A DNA stretch of 6,995 bases from Acidobacteriota bacterium (GTDB lineage Bacteria > Acidobacteriota > Terriglobia > Terriglobales > Acidobacteriaceae). The stretch spans positions 1 to 6,995 of the forward strand of contig JAEKKE010000035.1 in assembly GCA_019510535.1 (NCBI GenBank). Reading direction: 5' to 3'. Position numbers and translations under genes: made by a program. Below the pieces are notes generated by a model. That model did not search any database, was not told the DNA's origin, and worked only from the letters and a program-made list of their open reading frames with translations. Positions 1 to 6,293 of the stretch are shown piece by piece. Each line of letters opens with the position of its first letter. Within the stretch, counting starts at the first letter, position 1.

Positions 1-1222
1 GCGCCGTCAGGCAGGACGGAATCACGAGCAACTGGGTACGTTCGAAGAGATCGTCCGATGCGGGACACGCGCCGCGCTCATAGCTGTAGACCGAGTGCTG
101 GTTTTCAGCCAGCGTCCAGGGAAAACCATGCTTGCCAGTCCCGACCTTCTGCACCAGCGAAGGGATGTTGTAGTAAATGTGCATGCCGTAGTTGGCCAGC
201 AGGATATTGCTGGTGTCGGGTGACTTCGTGGTGATGCCGTGCAGCCGCATCAGACGGTTGATCTCTCTCGCTGTATCCCGATGCGGGAAGATCGTCAGCA
301 GGAAGCAACTGGTATCACCTGCCGGATCGATGCGGCGGCGAAACGCGATCCGCTGGCGCGGATAGAGGGATTCAAGGATGCGGTTCTTGCTGTGCCGCAT
401 GCGTTCGATCGTCGTCTCCACCTTCCGCAACTGCACCCGCAAGACGGCGGCACGCAGTTCGTCCATGCGAACGCCGCGGCCCCAGCTATAGGAAGCGGTG
501 TCATCCATCTGCAGTTCATCGGTATCGCTGCGCGAGTATCCCGAGTCCTGTATGGCGACGACCCGGCGATAGAGAAGTTCGTCGTTCGTCACAACCGCGC
601 CGGCTTCGCCAACCGTCATGTTCTTGTTCAATTGGAAGCTGAAGATAGCGACGTCACCGAAGGTACCGGCACGACGGCCGGCGACCGTGGCGCCGACACA
701 TTGCGCACAGTCCTCCAGCAGGAACACGCTGTGGCGGCGGGCTATCGCAACCAGCCGCGGGATGTTCACCGCACATCCGTTCATGTGAACCGCGATAATA
801 CCTGCCGTACGCGAGGTGATCTTACGCTCCACATCGGCAGGATCCAGGCCGAAGGTCTCGTCGATCTCAGCCAGTACCGGAATCGCTCCGAGATTCACGA
901 CCGCCGCAACCACTGAGACCCACATATAGGCGGGAATGATGACCTCATCGCCCGGCCCAACCTGCAGTGCGCAGAGCGCGGTATGTAAGGCCGAGGTTCC
1001 GCTGGTTACCGCAACCGCGTGCCGCACGCCGATAAACCGGGCAAACTCCGCCTCAAACGCAGCTACTTCATGTTGTGGATTTACGCCGTAATAGCGATAG
1101 AGAGACTTGCTTCGAACAACCCGGACGGCCGCCTCAACCTCGTCCTCATCCATGGAATGGACGCCTGGATACTCATCCGGCAGAGGCCGTGTTCGGATCG
1201 GCTTTTCAGGATCGCGGATCAT
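1..1222 (-). CDS. DegT/DnrJ/EryC1/StrS-family PLP-dependent aminotransferase (C-terminus off the left edge)
   Basis: The minus strand reads without a stop from ATG at 1222 to the window edge, giving 407 residues of a fold-type I aminotransferase. In this family the enzyme moves an amino group, usually from glutamate or glutamine, onto a keto-sugar or keto-cyclitol in the cytoplasm. Visible marks are the N-terminal KPIRTRPLP segment typical of the family (residues 7-15), the phosphate-binding SGTSALHTAL (74-83), EDCAQCVGA (170-178) whose Asp171 should pair with the pyridine nitrogen, and FSFQLNKNMTVGEAG (194-208) with the predicted Schiff-base Lys200. Probably only the last 20-40 residues are missing. 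ATG 1222 was chosen because it sits just before the conserved start and has AGGAG at 1235-1239 (12-nt spacing). The frame stays open further upstream, so a longer start is formally possible. The gene is divergent from the ROK regulator. The family is certain; the substrate is unknown, and a purely regulatory DegT-like role cannot be excluded. Confidence 0.93.
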   Translation of the reverse strand, partial: MIRDPEKPIRTRPLPDEYPGVHSMDEDEVEAAVRVVRSKSLYRYYGVNPQHEVAAFEAEFARFIGVRHAVAVTSGTSALHTALCALQVGPGDEVIIPAYMWVSVVAAVVNLGAIPVLAEIDETFGLDPADVERKITSRTAGIIAVHMNGCAVNIPRLVAIARRHSVFLLEDCAQCVGATVAGRRAGTFGDVAIFSFQLNKNMTVGEAGAVVTNDELLYRRVVAIQDSGYSRSDTDELQMDDTASYSWGRGVRMDELRAAVLRVQLRKVETTIERMRHSKNRILESLYPRQRIAFRRRIDPAGDTSCFLLTIFPHRDTAREINRLMRLHGITTKSPDTSNILLANYGMHIYYNIPSLVQKVGTGKHGFPWTLAENQHSVYSYERGACPASDDLFERTQLLVIPSCLTA

Positions 1223-1266
1223 GCGGCGGAAGCTCTCCTGCGCGCTGCTACGAGTGGCGCAATTTG

Positions 1267-1274
1267 CGTATACG
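1267..1274. promoter_or_regulatory. 8-bp palindrome CGTATACG at the predicted aminotransferase transcript start
   Basis: CGTATACG is a perfect palindrome lying just downstream of the candidate -10 of the leftward promoter, about where transcription would begin. A repressor bound here would block that promoter. The palindrome is short, so chance is a real alternative, and no regulator can be assigned to it. Confidence 0.2.
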
Positions 1275-1276
1275 AA

Positions 1277-1306
1277 GTTGTAAGCCCCTTTACCAGCCCC
1301 CGTCAA
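1277..1306 (-). promoter_or_regulatory. Candidate sigma70-type promoter for the aminotransferase gene
   Basis: On the minus strand TTGACG (1306-1301, 5/6 match to the -35 consensus) is followed after 18 bp by TACAAC (1282-1277, 4/6 match to -10). This predicts a transcript start near 1270 and a leader of roughly 48 nt before ATG 1222, with the AGGAG ribosome site inside the leader. It is pattern matching only, and spurious matches are common. Confidence 0.4.
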
Positions 1307-1336
1307 TTGGATTCCCACAGGCTTATACTTGCCATC

Positions 1337-1356
1337 GCGAAGGGCGATTCCTTCGC
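1337..1356. promoter_or_regulatory. Inverted repeat GCGAAGG-N6-CCTTCGC, candidate operator of the ROK gene
   Basis: A perfect 7-bp inverted repeat (1337-1343 and 1350-1356, 6-nt loop) ends 16 bp before the regulator start codon. It directly abuts a -10-like TATGAT at 1358-1363. ROK repressors bind as dimers to inverted repeats and often control themselves, so this is the best operator candidate in the region. As RNA it could instead form a small hairpin. Confidence 0.35.
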
Positions 1357-1357
1357 T

Positions 1358-1363
1358 TATGAT
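1358..1363 (+). promoter_or_regulatory. -10-like TATGAT just before the ROK start codon
   Basis: TATGAT matches the -10 consensus at 5 of 6 positions and ends 9 nt before ATG 1373. No -35 is present at 16-18 bp; that space is taken by the inverted repeat at 1337-1356. If used, the transcript would be almost leaderless, which would fit the absence of a clear Shine-Dalgarno sequence before 1373. A second -10-like TATACT at 1324-1329 also lacks a good -35. Confidence 0.25.
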
Positions 1364-1372
1364 GGTCACGAT

Positions 1373-2665
1373 ATGTCGCGCACCGGGAATGACAAAGAAC
1401 GCGTCTCGAGCAGGAGACAGACGGAACTGGCTGTCCTGCAATTGATCCAGCGCGAACCCGCCATCTCCCGTGTCGAGCTGGCGCACCGCCTGGGTTTGAG
1501 TACCGCCAACATCACCGGCGTTGTGGGTGCGCTCGTTGAAAAGAACTTTCTTGTGGAAGAGATGTCCGCGGCCAAAGTCGTTGGGCGCAGGCGCATCTCG
1601 CTCACCATGCATCCCGATCTCGGCAAGGTAGTCGGCGTCGATATCGGAACCTTCAATCTGCGCATTGCCGTTACGGACCTGAACGGCAAGCTGCTCGGCT
1701 ACCGGGAAGAAGCGACGGAGATGGTGCGTGGCCGCGAAGCTGTGCTGAGCCGCTGCTTCCAGCTCATCGATGAGACGCTGGCGTCCTCCGGCATTCCAGT
1801 CAGCAAGGTTCTAGGCATCGGTGTTGCCTTCTCCGGCGTGATCGATGTCGCCGAGGGCATGGTGCTGTCCTACCCAAGACTGGGGCATGCAGAACAGTGG
1901 AAGAATGTTCCCCTGAAGAAGCTGGTGGAGGACTACTTCGGCATTCCCTGCCTGCTGGAAGACAGTGCGCGCGCCGTCGCAACCACAGAGCGCTTTCTCG
2001 GTGCGGGCCAGAACTTTCAGGACTTCGTCTACGTCGATGCCGGCATGGGCATCGGAGCTTCCATCTTTATCGGCGGCAGCATCTATCGTGGCTTCAACGG
2101 CAGCGCCGGAGAGTTCGGCCACATGACCGTCGATGAGAACGGGCCGCTCTGCCTGTGCGGCAACAACGGCTGCCTGGAAGCGATGGCCTCGTCTGCAACG
2201 ATCATCGAATCGGTTCGCAGAGCCCTCAGCAAAGGCGTCATCTCCAAGACATTGGAGATGGCCAACAACCAGATGGACCACATCAGTATCGAGATCATCG
2301 CCAGGGCCGCTGAGGAGAATGACAGCCTTGCCTATCGCGTCCTCTCGGAGGCGGCGTCGCATATCGGCGCATCGGCGGCTGATCTGGTGAATCTGCTGAA
2401 CCCCGAAGCGATTATCTTTGGCGGCGCACTCTTCCGTGCCGCTCCCATACTGCTGCTGGACCAGATTCGCCGTGTCGTCCGTCAGCGCGCCATGGAAAAG
2501 TCAGTGAACGATGTTCAGCTGCTCTCCTCGCCGCTGGGTACCAATGCCGGAGCGGTCGGCGCGGCCCGCCTGACTGCGGCTGCCATGATCGGCACCATCC
2601 ATCACCGTCGCGGTGCAGAAGCGACTATACCCACCATGCCTCAACCGGCGGTTCCTGCAGGATGA
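1373..2665 (+). CDS. ROK-family transcriptional regulator (NagC/Mlc/XylR type)
   Basis: This 430-residue protein has the normal two-part build of a ROK repressor. A winged HTH covers about residues 16-78, with LAHRLGLSTANITGVVGAL (36-54) as turn and recognition helix. The ROK domain follows: the phosphate-1 motif VGVDIGTFN (87-95), GVAFSGVID (150-158), GMGIGASI (224-231), GSAGEFGH (243-250) and the zinc motif with His250, Cys260, Cys262 and Cys267, the same ligand spacing as in E. coli Mlc. Where ROK kinases carry NDAN, this protein has EDSAR (196-200), closer to the Mlc form. It therefore probably senses a sugar or sugar phosphate without phosphorylating it. ATG 1373 was chosen because the HTH follows directly; the frame is open upstream to 1019 but that part is antisense to the aminotransferase. 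No strong ribosome site is seen. Likely targets are the divergent promoters at 1223-1372 and 3591-3789 (inference). Its last 41 bp overlap the convergent TIM-barrel gene. Confidence 0.92.
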   Translation: MSRTGNDKERVSSRRQTELAVLQLIQREPAISRVELAHRLGLSTANITGVVGALVEKNFLVEEMSAAKVVGRRRISLTMHPDLGKVVGVDIGTFNLRIAVTDLNGKLLGYREEATEMVRGREAVLSRCFQLIDETLASSGIPVSKVLGIGVAFSGVIDVAEGMVLSYPRLGHAEQWKNVPLKKLVEDYFGIPCLLEDSARAVATTERFLGAGQNFQDFVYVDAGMGIGASIFIGGSIYRGFNGSAGEFGHMTVDENGPLCLCGNNGCLEAMASSATIIESVRRALSKGVISKTLEMANNQMDHISIEIIARAAEENDSLAYRVLSEAASHIGASAADLVNLLNPEAIIFGGALFRAAPILLLDQIRRVVRQRAMEKSVNDVQLLSSPLGTNAGAVGAARLTAAAMIGTIHHRRGAEATIPTMPQPAVPAG

Positions 2666-3590
2666 CTCGCGACAAGGTCGCGACTGCGGCTCCCAGCCCT
2701 TCGCGGATCGAGGCCAGCGCATCTTCGTGCTCAATGCTCACGACGTGGTCGTAGCCCGCCAGCCGCAACGCTGACGCAATCCGCTTCCACTCAAGCTCGT
2801 CATGTCCCCAGCCCACGCTGCGGAAGAGCCATGAGCGCTCCTGCATGCGGGTATAGCTCTTTGCATCCAGAACACCCGTGCGAGCTACATTGCTCCTGTT
2901 GAGGGCCACGTCTTTGGCATGCACGTGAAAGATGGCCTCTCCGAGATAGGCGATGGCCGTAGGAAGATCAATTCCCTGCCAGTAAAAATGGCTTGGGTCC
3001 AGGTTGATGCCGATGGACTTCCCTGCTTCGGCGCGTAGTTGCATGGCGGTCTCAGGGTTATAGACACAGAAACCTGGATGCGCCTCGATTGCCACACCAA
3101 TGCCGTGATCGGCGGCGAATGCACCGGCATCTTTCCAGTAAGGGATCAGCCGCTGCTCCCACTGCCACGCCAGCATATCGCTGTACTCCGGCGGCCAGGG
3201 AGTGGTGATCCAGTTCGGGCGCTCCTCTTCCGGCCCTCCTCCAGGGCAGCCAGAGAAGGTCACTACCGCCCGGACGCCTAACTTTTCCGCCAGCCGGACG
3301 GTCTTCCGGAAGATGGTGTCGTAATCCCGCGCAATTATCTGATCGGGGTGAATGGGATTTCCGTGGCAAGAGAGTGCGCTGATCACCAGTCCGGCATCTT
3401 CGATCTGGCGCTTGAACGTCGTGGCAGCTTCCACGGACTTCAGACAGGCATCGAGATCGATGTGATTGCTTCCAGGCCAGCCGCCGGTTCCGATCTCAAT
3501 GGCGGTGATCTGGGGATAGCGTTTCAGCTCGGTCAGCATCTCTGTCAAGCTCAGTTTTGCAAAGATGGGATCGAAGACTCCAAGTCGCAT
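2625..3590 (-). CDS. Sugar phosphate isomerase/epimerase-like TIM-barrel protein (xylose-isomerase-like, AP endonuclease family 2 fold)
   Basis: A 321-residue protein of the xylose-isomerase-like TIM-barrel superfamily, whose members use a divalent metal to isomerise, epimerise or cleave sugars, keto-sugars and inositols. Strand-end motifs expected for the metal site appear in order: VAIEAHPGF (167-174, Glu169), GINLDPSHFYW (194-204, Asp198), FHVHAKD (221-227, His224) and VVSIEHED (283-290, Glu287). No signal peptide is visible, so it should be cytoplasmic. ATG 3590 was chosen over an ATG 12 codons upstream (3626) because GAGGGG at 3599-3604 sits 8 nt before it and the first strand (MRLGVFDPIF) begins there. 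The 3' end overlaps the ROK gene by 41 bp, and the 5' end is divergent from the Gfo/Idh-permease operon. The context points to processing of the oxidoreductase product (inference). The exact reaction cannot be named; IolE-like dehydratase or epimerase activity are options. Confidence 0.92.
   Translation of the reverse strand: MRLGVFDPIFAKLSLTEMLTELKRYPQITAIEIGTGGWPGSNHIDLDACLKSVEAATTFKRQIEDAGLVISALSCHGNPIHPDQIIARDYDTIFRKTVRLAEKLGVRAVVTFSGCPGGGPEEERPNWITTPWPPEYSDMLAWQWEQRLIPYWKDAGAFAADHGIGVAIEAHPGFCVYNPETAMQLRAEAGKSIGINLDPSHFYWQGIDLPTAIAYLGEAIFHVHAKDVALNRSNVARTGVLDAKSYTRMQERSWLFRSVGWGHDELEWKRIASALRLAGYDHVVSIEHEDALASIREGLGAAVATLSRVILQEPPVEAWWV
2667..2683. other. Small perfect hairpin right after the ROK stop codon
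   Basis: TCGCGAC (2667-2673), a 3-nt loop and GTCGCGA (2677-2683) form a perfect 7-bp stem starting one base after the ROK stop codon. No T-run follows, so it is not a standard intrinsic terminator. It also lies inside the coding sequence of the convergent TIM-barrel gene. It might still slow transcription or protect the 3' end of the regulator mRNA. Confidence 0.3.
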
Positions 3591-3789
3591 TCCATTTACC
3601 CCTCGCCGCAATACTATCGCGTTCAAAATCGGCTATGGCAGCGCCACATATTTTGATAATTAACAATTGTCCGCAAAGAATCGCCATTCATTTGACGTAT
3701 TCGTTTTATCTTTGACAAACCTGTGCACGCCTAGGCAGGATTTATGGCAGTTGTTAGACCCACCTGCCGGAACCGAGGAAAAGCTGCTG
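3591..3789. promoter_or_regulatory. Divergent AT-rich control region between the TIM-barrel gene and the oxidoreductase operon
   Basis: This 199-bp gap contains a markedly AT-rich core (about 3645-3720) in GC-rich surroundings. Rightward, TTGACA at 3712-3717 is a perfect -35, but its best -10 (CAGGAT, 3736-3741, 18-bp spacing) is poor. Leftward, TTGTCA (3718-3713) with TCAAAT (3695-3690) at 17-bp spacing is a candidate. The two -35 elements overlap back to back. TTTGAC occurs twice, at 3691-3696 and 3711-3716, exactly 20 bp apart, and ACAATTGT at 3663-3670 is a palindrome. GAGG at 3775-3778 is the ribosome site for the rightward gene. The promoter elements are guesses; the presence of a divergent control region is solid. 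Confidence 0.55.
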
Positions 3790-4992
3790 ATGTCATCACA
3801 ACCGAAACGCCTCTCCATGGGACTGGTAGGGCCAGGGTTCATTGCACCGCACCATATTGACGCAGTTCGCCGCCTGGGAGACGTGGATGTCGTTGCGATC
3901 GCCGGCTCCAATGCGGCCTCGGCACGGAAGAAAGCGGATCTGCTCCACATCGAGACCTCCTATGGCGACTATCGCGAGCTAATCGCGCGGCCGGATATCG
4001 ATGTAATCCACAACACGACACCGAACCATCTGCACTTCCCGGTCAGTCTCGCGGCGCTGGAGGCAGGCAAGCACGTCATTTCGGACAAGCCGCTGGCGAT
4101 GACCTCGAACGAGGCCTCCACGCTGCGTGCCGCAGCCGATGCCGCCGGTGTTGTGAATGCCGTCACCTTTAACTATCGCGGCAATCCCCTGGTGCAACAG
4201 GCGCGCCTGATGGTGGAGCAGGACAAGCTTGGACGCGTCTTCTTCGTGCACGGCCAGTATCTGCAGGACTGGATGACAGACGATCATGTCTATTCCTGGA
4301 GGTCCGATCCATCCAAGGGAGGCGTGAGCTCCGCGCTTGCCGACATTGGCTCACACTGGTGCGATCTTGCACAGCATGTCTCCGGAGCGCGCATCATCGA
4401 AGTACTGGCTGACATGACGACCGTGGTGAAGACCCGCTACACCAGCGGCGCCTCCGCTGAGGCCTTCTCACAGAACCAGACGGGCGAACGGCATCCTGTC
4501 ACCGTCAACGGCGAAGATCTCGCATCGGTACTGGTCCGCTTCGATAACGGAGCGCGTGGATGCTTTACGGTCGGTCAGGTATTGTCCGGCCATAAAAACG
4601 GGCTGCAGCTTGAGGTCAATGGCCGTTCTTCCTCCCTCCGCTGGCTGCAGGAAGAACAGAATGAGCTCTGGATCGGTCACTACAATCGGCCGAACGAGAT
4701 TCTGAAGAAAGACCCCAGCCTGATGCTTCCGGGTGCGGCGGGCTATGCCTCGCTTCCTGGTGGACACCAGGAGGGCTGGCCCGACGCCTTCCGCAACATC
4801 ATCGCGGATATTTATCAGTGGATCCGAACCGGCGAGCGCCCGGCGACCGTCTGTACCTTTGCGGATGCCGAGTACCTCAGCCACGTTCTCGACGCTATGC
4901 TGGCGAGCCATGAAGCTGGTAGCGTGTGGAAGCAGGTCCAATTGCCTGCGGTTGCGGGCGAGACCAACACGGCGTCCCTGGCCGCACAATAA
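3790..4992 (+). CDS. Gfo/Idh/MocA-family NAD(P)-dependent oxidoreductase
   Basis: A 400-residue dehydrogenase of the glucose-fructose oxidoreductase/inositol dehydrogenase/MocA family. These enzymes oxidise a sugar or cyclitol hydroxyl, or reduce the keto form, with NAD(P). The N-terminal Rossmann fold starts with GLVGPGFIAPHH (11-22), the dinucleotide-binding loop. DVIHNTTPNHLHFP (71-84) is the usual TPN.LH element. The catalytic lysine motif is present as ISDKPLAMT (97-105, Lys100), with Asp replacing the common Glu of EKP. DIGSHWCDLAQHV (186-198) supplies the expected His189 and Asp192 in the substrate domain. No Tat or Sec signal is seen. ATG 3790 has GAGG 11 nt upstream and begins right before the Rossmann strand; a TTG at 3667 in the same frame would run through the promoter region. 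The next gene starts 36 bp downstream on the same strand, so they form an operon. The family is certain, the substrate unknown. Confidence 0.95.
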   Translation: MSSQPKRLSMGLVGPGFIAPHHIDAVRRLGDVDVVAIAGSNAASARKKADLLHIETSYGDYRELIARPDIDVIHNTTPNHLHFPVSLAALEAGKHVISDKPLAMTSNEASTLRAAADAAGVVNAVTFNYRGNPLVQQARLMVEQDKLGRVFFVHGQYLQDWMTDDHVYSWRSDPSKGGVSSALADIGSHWCDLAQHVSGARIIEVLADMTTVVKTRYTSGASAEAFSQNQTGERHPVTVNGEDLASVLVRFDNGARGCFTVGQVLSGHKNGLQLEVNGRSSSLRWLQEEQNELWIGHYNRPNEILKKDPSLMLPGAAGYASLPGGHQEGWPDAFRNIIADIYQWIRTGERPATVCTFADAEYLSHVLDAMLASHEAGSVWKQVQLPAVAGETNTASLAAQ

Positions 4993-5028
4993 AAATAATC
5001 AAACTGATTCCGGAGAGACGACTTCCCG

Positions 5029-6225
5029 ATGAACATGCAGATGCGGTTCCGGCTGAGCGCCATGATGTTTTTGGAGTTTTTCATCTGGGGTTCCTGGTAC
5101 GTGACAGTAACAACCTGGGTTAGCCAGACGCTCCACTTTAATGGCGTACAGACTGGAATGGTTGCCGGTACTACAGCAATCGGCGCTGTGCTCTCGCCCT
5201 TCCTCGCAGGTTGGGTTGCCGACAACCTGATGGCCGCCGAGAAGATGCTGGCTCTGCTGCACCTGGTCGGAGCCGGGCTGATGTATGCGGCGTCGCTGCA
5301 GACGAGCTTCGCTCCCCTGTACGGGCTGGTGCTTGCATACTCCATCCTCTACATGCCGACCCTTGGCCTGGTAAACGCGATTGCTTTCCGCCAGATGGAC
5401 CATCCGAAATCCGAGTTTGCCCCAATCCGCGTGCTGGGAACCATCGGCTGGATCTGCGCGGGACTCCTGGTGAGCTATGGATTCCATGGCGACGCGACGG
5501 CGATTCCGCTCAAGCTGGCGGCAGGCGGTTCGATCGTGATGGCGGTGTATTCTCTGCTTCTGCCCAACACACCGCCGAAGGCGAGCGAAAGCTTCAAGGT
5601 TAGCAATCTGTTTCCGGTCGAAGTGCGACGGATGTTCAGCGATCGCAGCTTCCTGGTATTTGCCGTGGCGTCGTTTTTGATCTGCATTCCGCTGCAGTTC
5701 TATTACGCCTTCACCAATCCCTTTCTGAACCAGATCGGTGTGGCCAATGCCGCGGGCAAGATGACGTTCGGCCAGATGTCGGAGATGGGATGCATGCTGC
5801 TCATCCCCTGGTTCTTCCGCCGGCTTGGTGTGAAGTGGATGCTGATCGCGGGTATTTCAGCATGGGTACTGCGGTATGTCTTCTTTGCCTATGGAAATCC
5901 GCAGGCGGGCGTCTGGATGCTCTTGCTTGGCATCCTGCTGCACGGCATCTGCTACGACTTCTTCTTCGTAACGGGTCAGATCTACACCGACCACAAGGCG
6001 CCGGCGGCCTACCGCAGCGCGGCTCAGGGACTGATCACCCTGATCACCTACGGAGTAGGCATGCTGCTCGGCTCGTGGCTTTCAGGCGTGGTCGTCGACA
6101 AGTTCGCCTCTCCGGACGGGGGACACGCATGGACCTCCATCTGGCTGGTTGCGGCCTCCATCGCCGCGGCGGTACTGGTGTTCTTCTTCTTCGCCTTCAA
6201 GGAAGAGAACGGCGCTGAAGCCTGA
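5029..6225 (+). CDS. Nucleoside:H+ symporter (NHS) family MFS permease
   Basis: A 398-residue inner-membrane transporter with about 12 hydrophobic segments, the size and shape of the NHS branch of the major facilitator superfamily (E. coli NupG and XapB are close in length). Family hallmarks are LSAMMFLEFFIWGSWYV near the N-terminus (9-25), RVLGTIGWI (134-142), MTFGQMSEMGCMLLIPWFF (245-263) and the late segment GICYDFFFVTGQIYTDHKAP (306-325). Characterised members import nucleosides with protons. Many environmental members sit beside Gfo/Idh and TIM-barrel genes and are thought to carry sugars or glycosides, so the cargo here is open. ATG 5029 follows GGAG at 5012-5015; the spacing of 13 nt is long, and the in-frame ATGs at 5035 and 5041 are even further away. 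It is second in an operon with the oxidoreductase (36-bp gap) and is followed by a strong terminator 19 bp after its stop. It probably imports the substrate that the dehydrogenase oxidises (inference). Confidence 0.92.
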   Translation: MNMQMRFRLSAMMFLEFFIWGSWYVTVTTWVSQTLHFNGVQTGMVAGTTAIGAVLSPFLAGWVADNLMAAEKMLALLHLVGAGLMYAASLQTSFAPLYGLVLAYSILYMPTLGLVNAIAFRQMDHPKSEFAPIRVLGTIGWICAGLLVSYGFHGDATAIPLKLAAGGSIVMAVYSLLLPNTPPKASESFKVSNLFPVEVRRMFSDRSFLVFAVASFLICIPLQFYYAFTNPFLNQIGVANAAGKMTFGQMSEMGCMLLIPWFFRRLGVKWMLIAGISAWVLRYVFFAYGNPQAGVWMLLLGILLHGICYDFFFVTGQIYTDHKAPAAYRSAAQGLITLITYGVGMLLGSWLSGVVVDKFASPDGGHAWTSIWLVAASIAAAVLVFFFFAFKEENGAEA

Positions 6226-6244
6226 AATCGTGGAGTAAGCAATA

Positions 6245-6274
6245 GAAAGCCCGCGGCAGTTGCCGCGGGCTTTC
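6245..6274. terminator. Strong bidirectional intrinsic terminator
   Basis: Perfect 14-bp arms GAAAGCCCGCGGCA (6245-6258) and TGCCGCGGGCTTTC (6261-6274) enclose a 2-nt centre, which opens to a tetraloop in RNA. T-rich tracts lie on the exit side rightward (TTGTTGTT after 6274) and, more weakly, leftward. It sits in the 68-bp gap between the convergent permease and broken isomerase genes and can end both transcripts. Confidence 0.92.
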
Positions 6275-6293
6275 TTGTTGTTAGAGGCGAATA

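Noticed and set aside
239..916. 225-codon plus-strand open frame within the aminotransferase gene
   Set aside because: It lies opposite the conserved PLP-binding core, is rich in Arg and His as expected for a shadow frame, and has no recognisable domain.
1019..1372. Plus-strand extension of the ROK frame by 118 codons, starting at ATG 1019
   Set aside because: It is antisense to the well-supported aminotransferase N-terminus, shows no domain, and would make a ROK protein of 548 residues instead of the normal ~400. The HTH begins just after ATG 1373.
1223..1380. Minus-strand open frame continuing upstream of the aminotransferase ATG, including a GTG at 1369
   Set aside because: The stretch has protein-like composition and no stop, but a start at 1369 would leave 3 bp between divergent genes. 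The family's N-terminus fits ATG 1222, and a promoter and ribosome site lie between. A longer form is not fully excluded.
1811..2362. 183-codon minus-strand open frame inside the ROK gene
   Set aside because: It is antisense to the strongly conserved ROK domain and shows no recognisable motif; such shadows are common in GC-rich DNA.
3667..3789. 41-codon N-terminal extension of the oxidoreductase from TTG 3667
   Set aside because: It crosses the AT-rich promoter region, has no ribosome site and does not resemble a signal peptide; ATG 3790 directly precedes the Rossmann strand.
6245..6274. Long inverted repeat as a mobile-element end or attachment site
   Set aside because: Position between convergent gene ends, GC-rich stem and flanking T-tracts fit an intrinsic terminator; there is no second copy or transposase.
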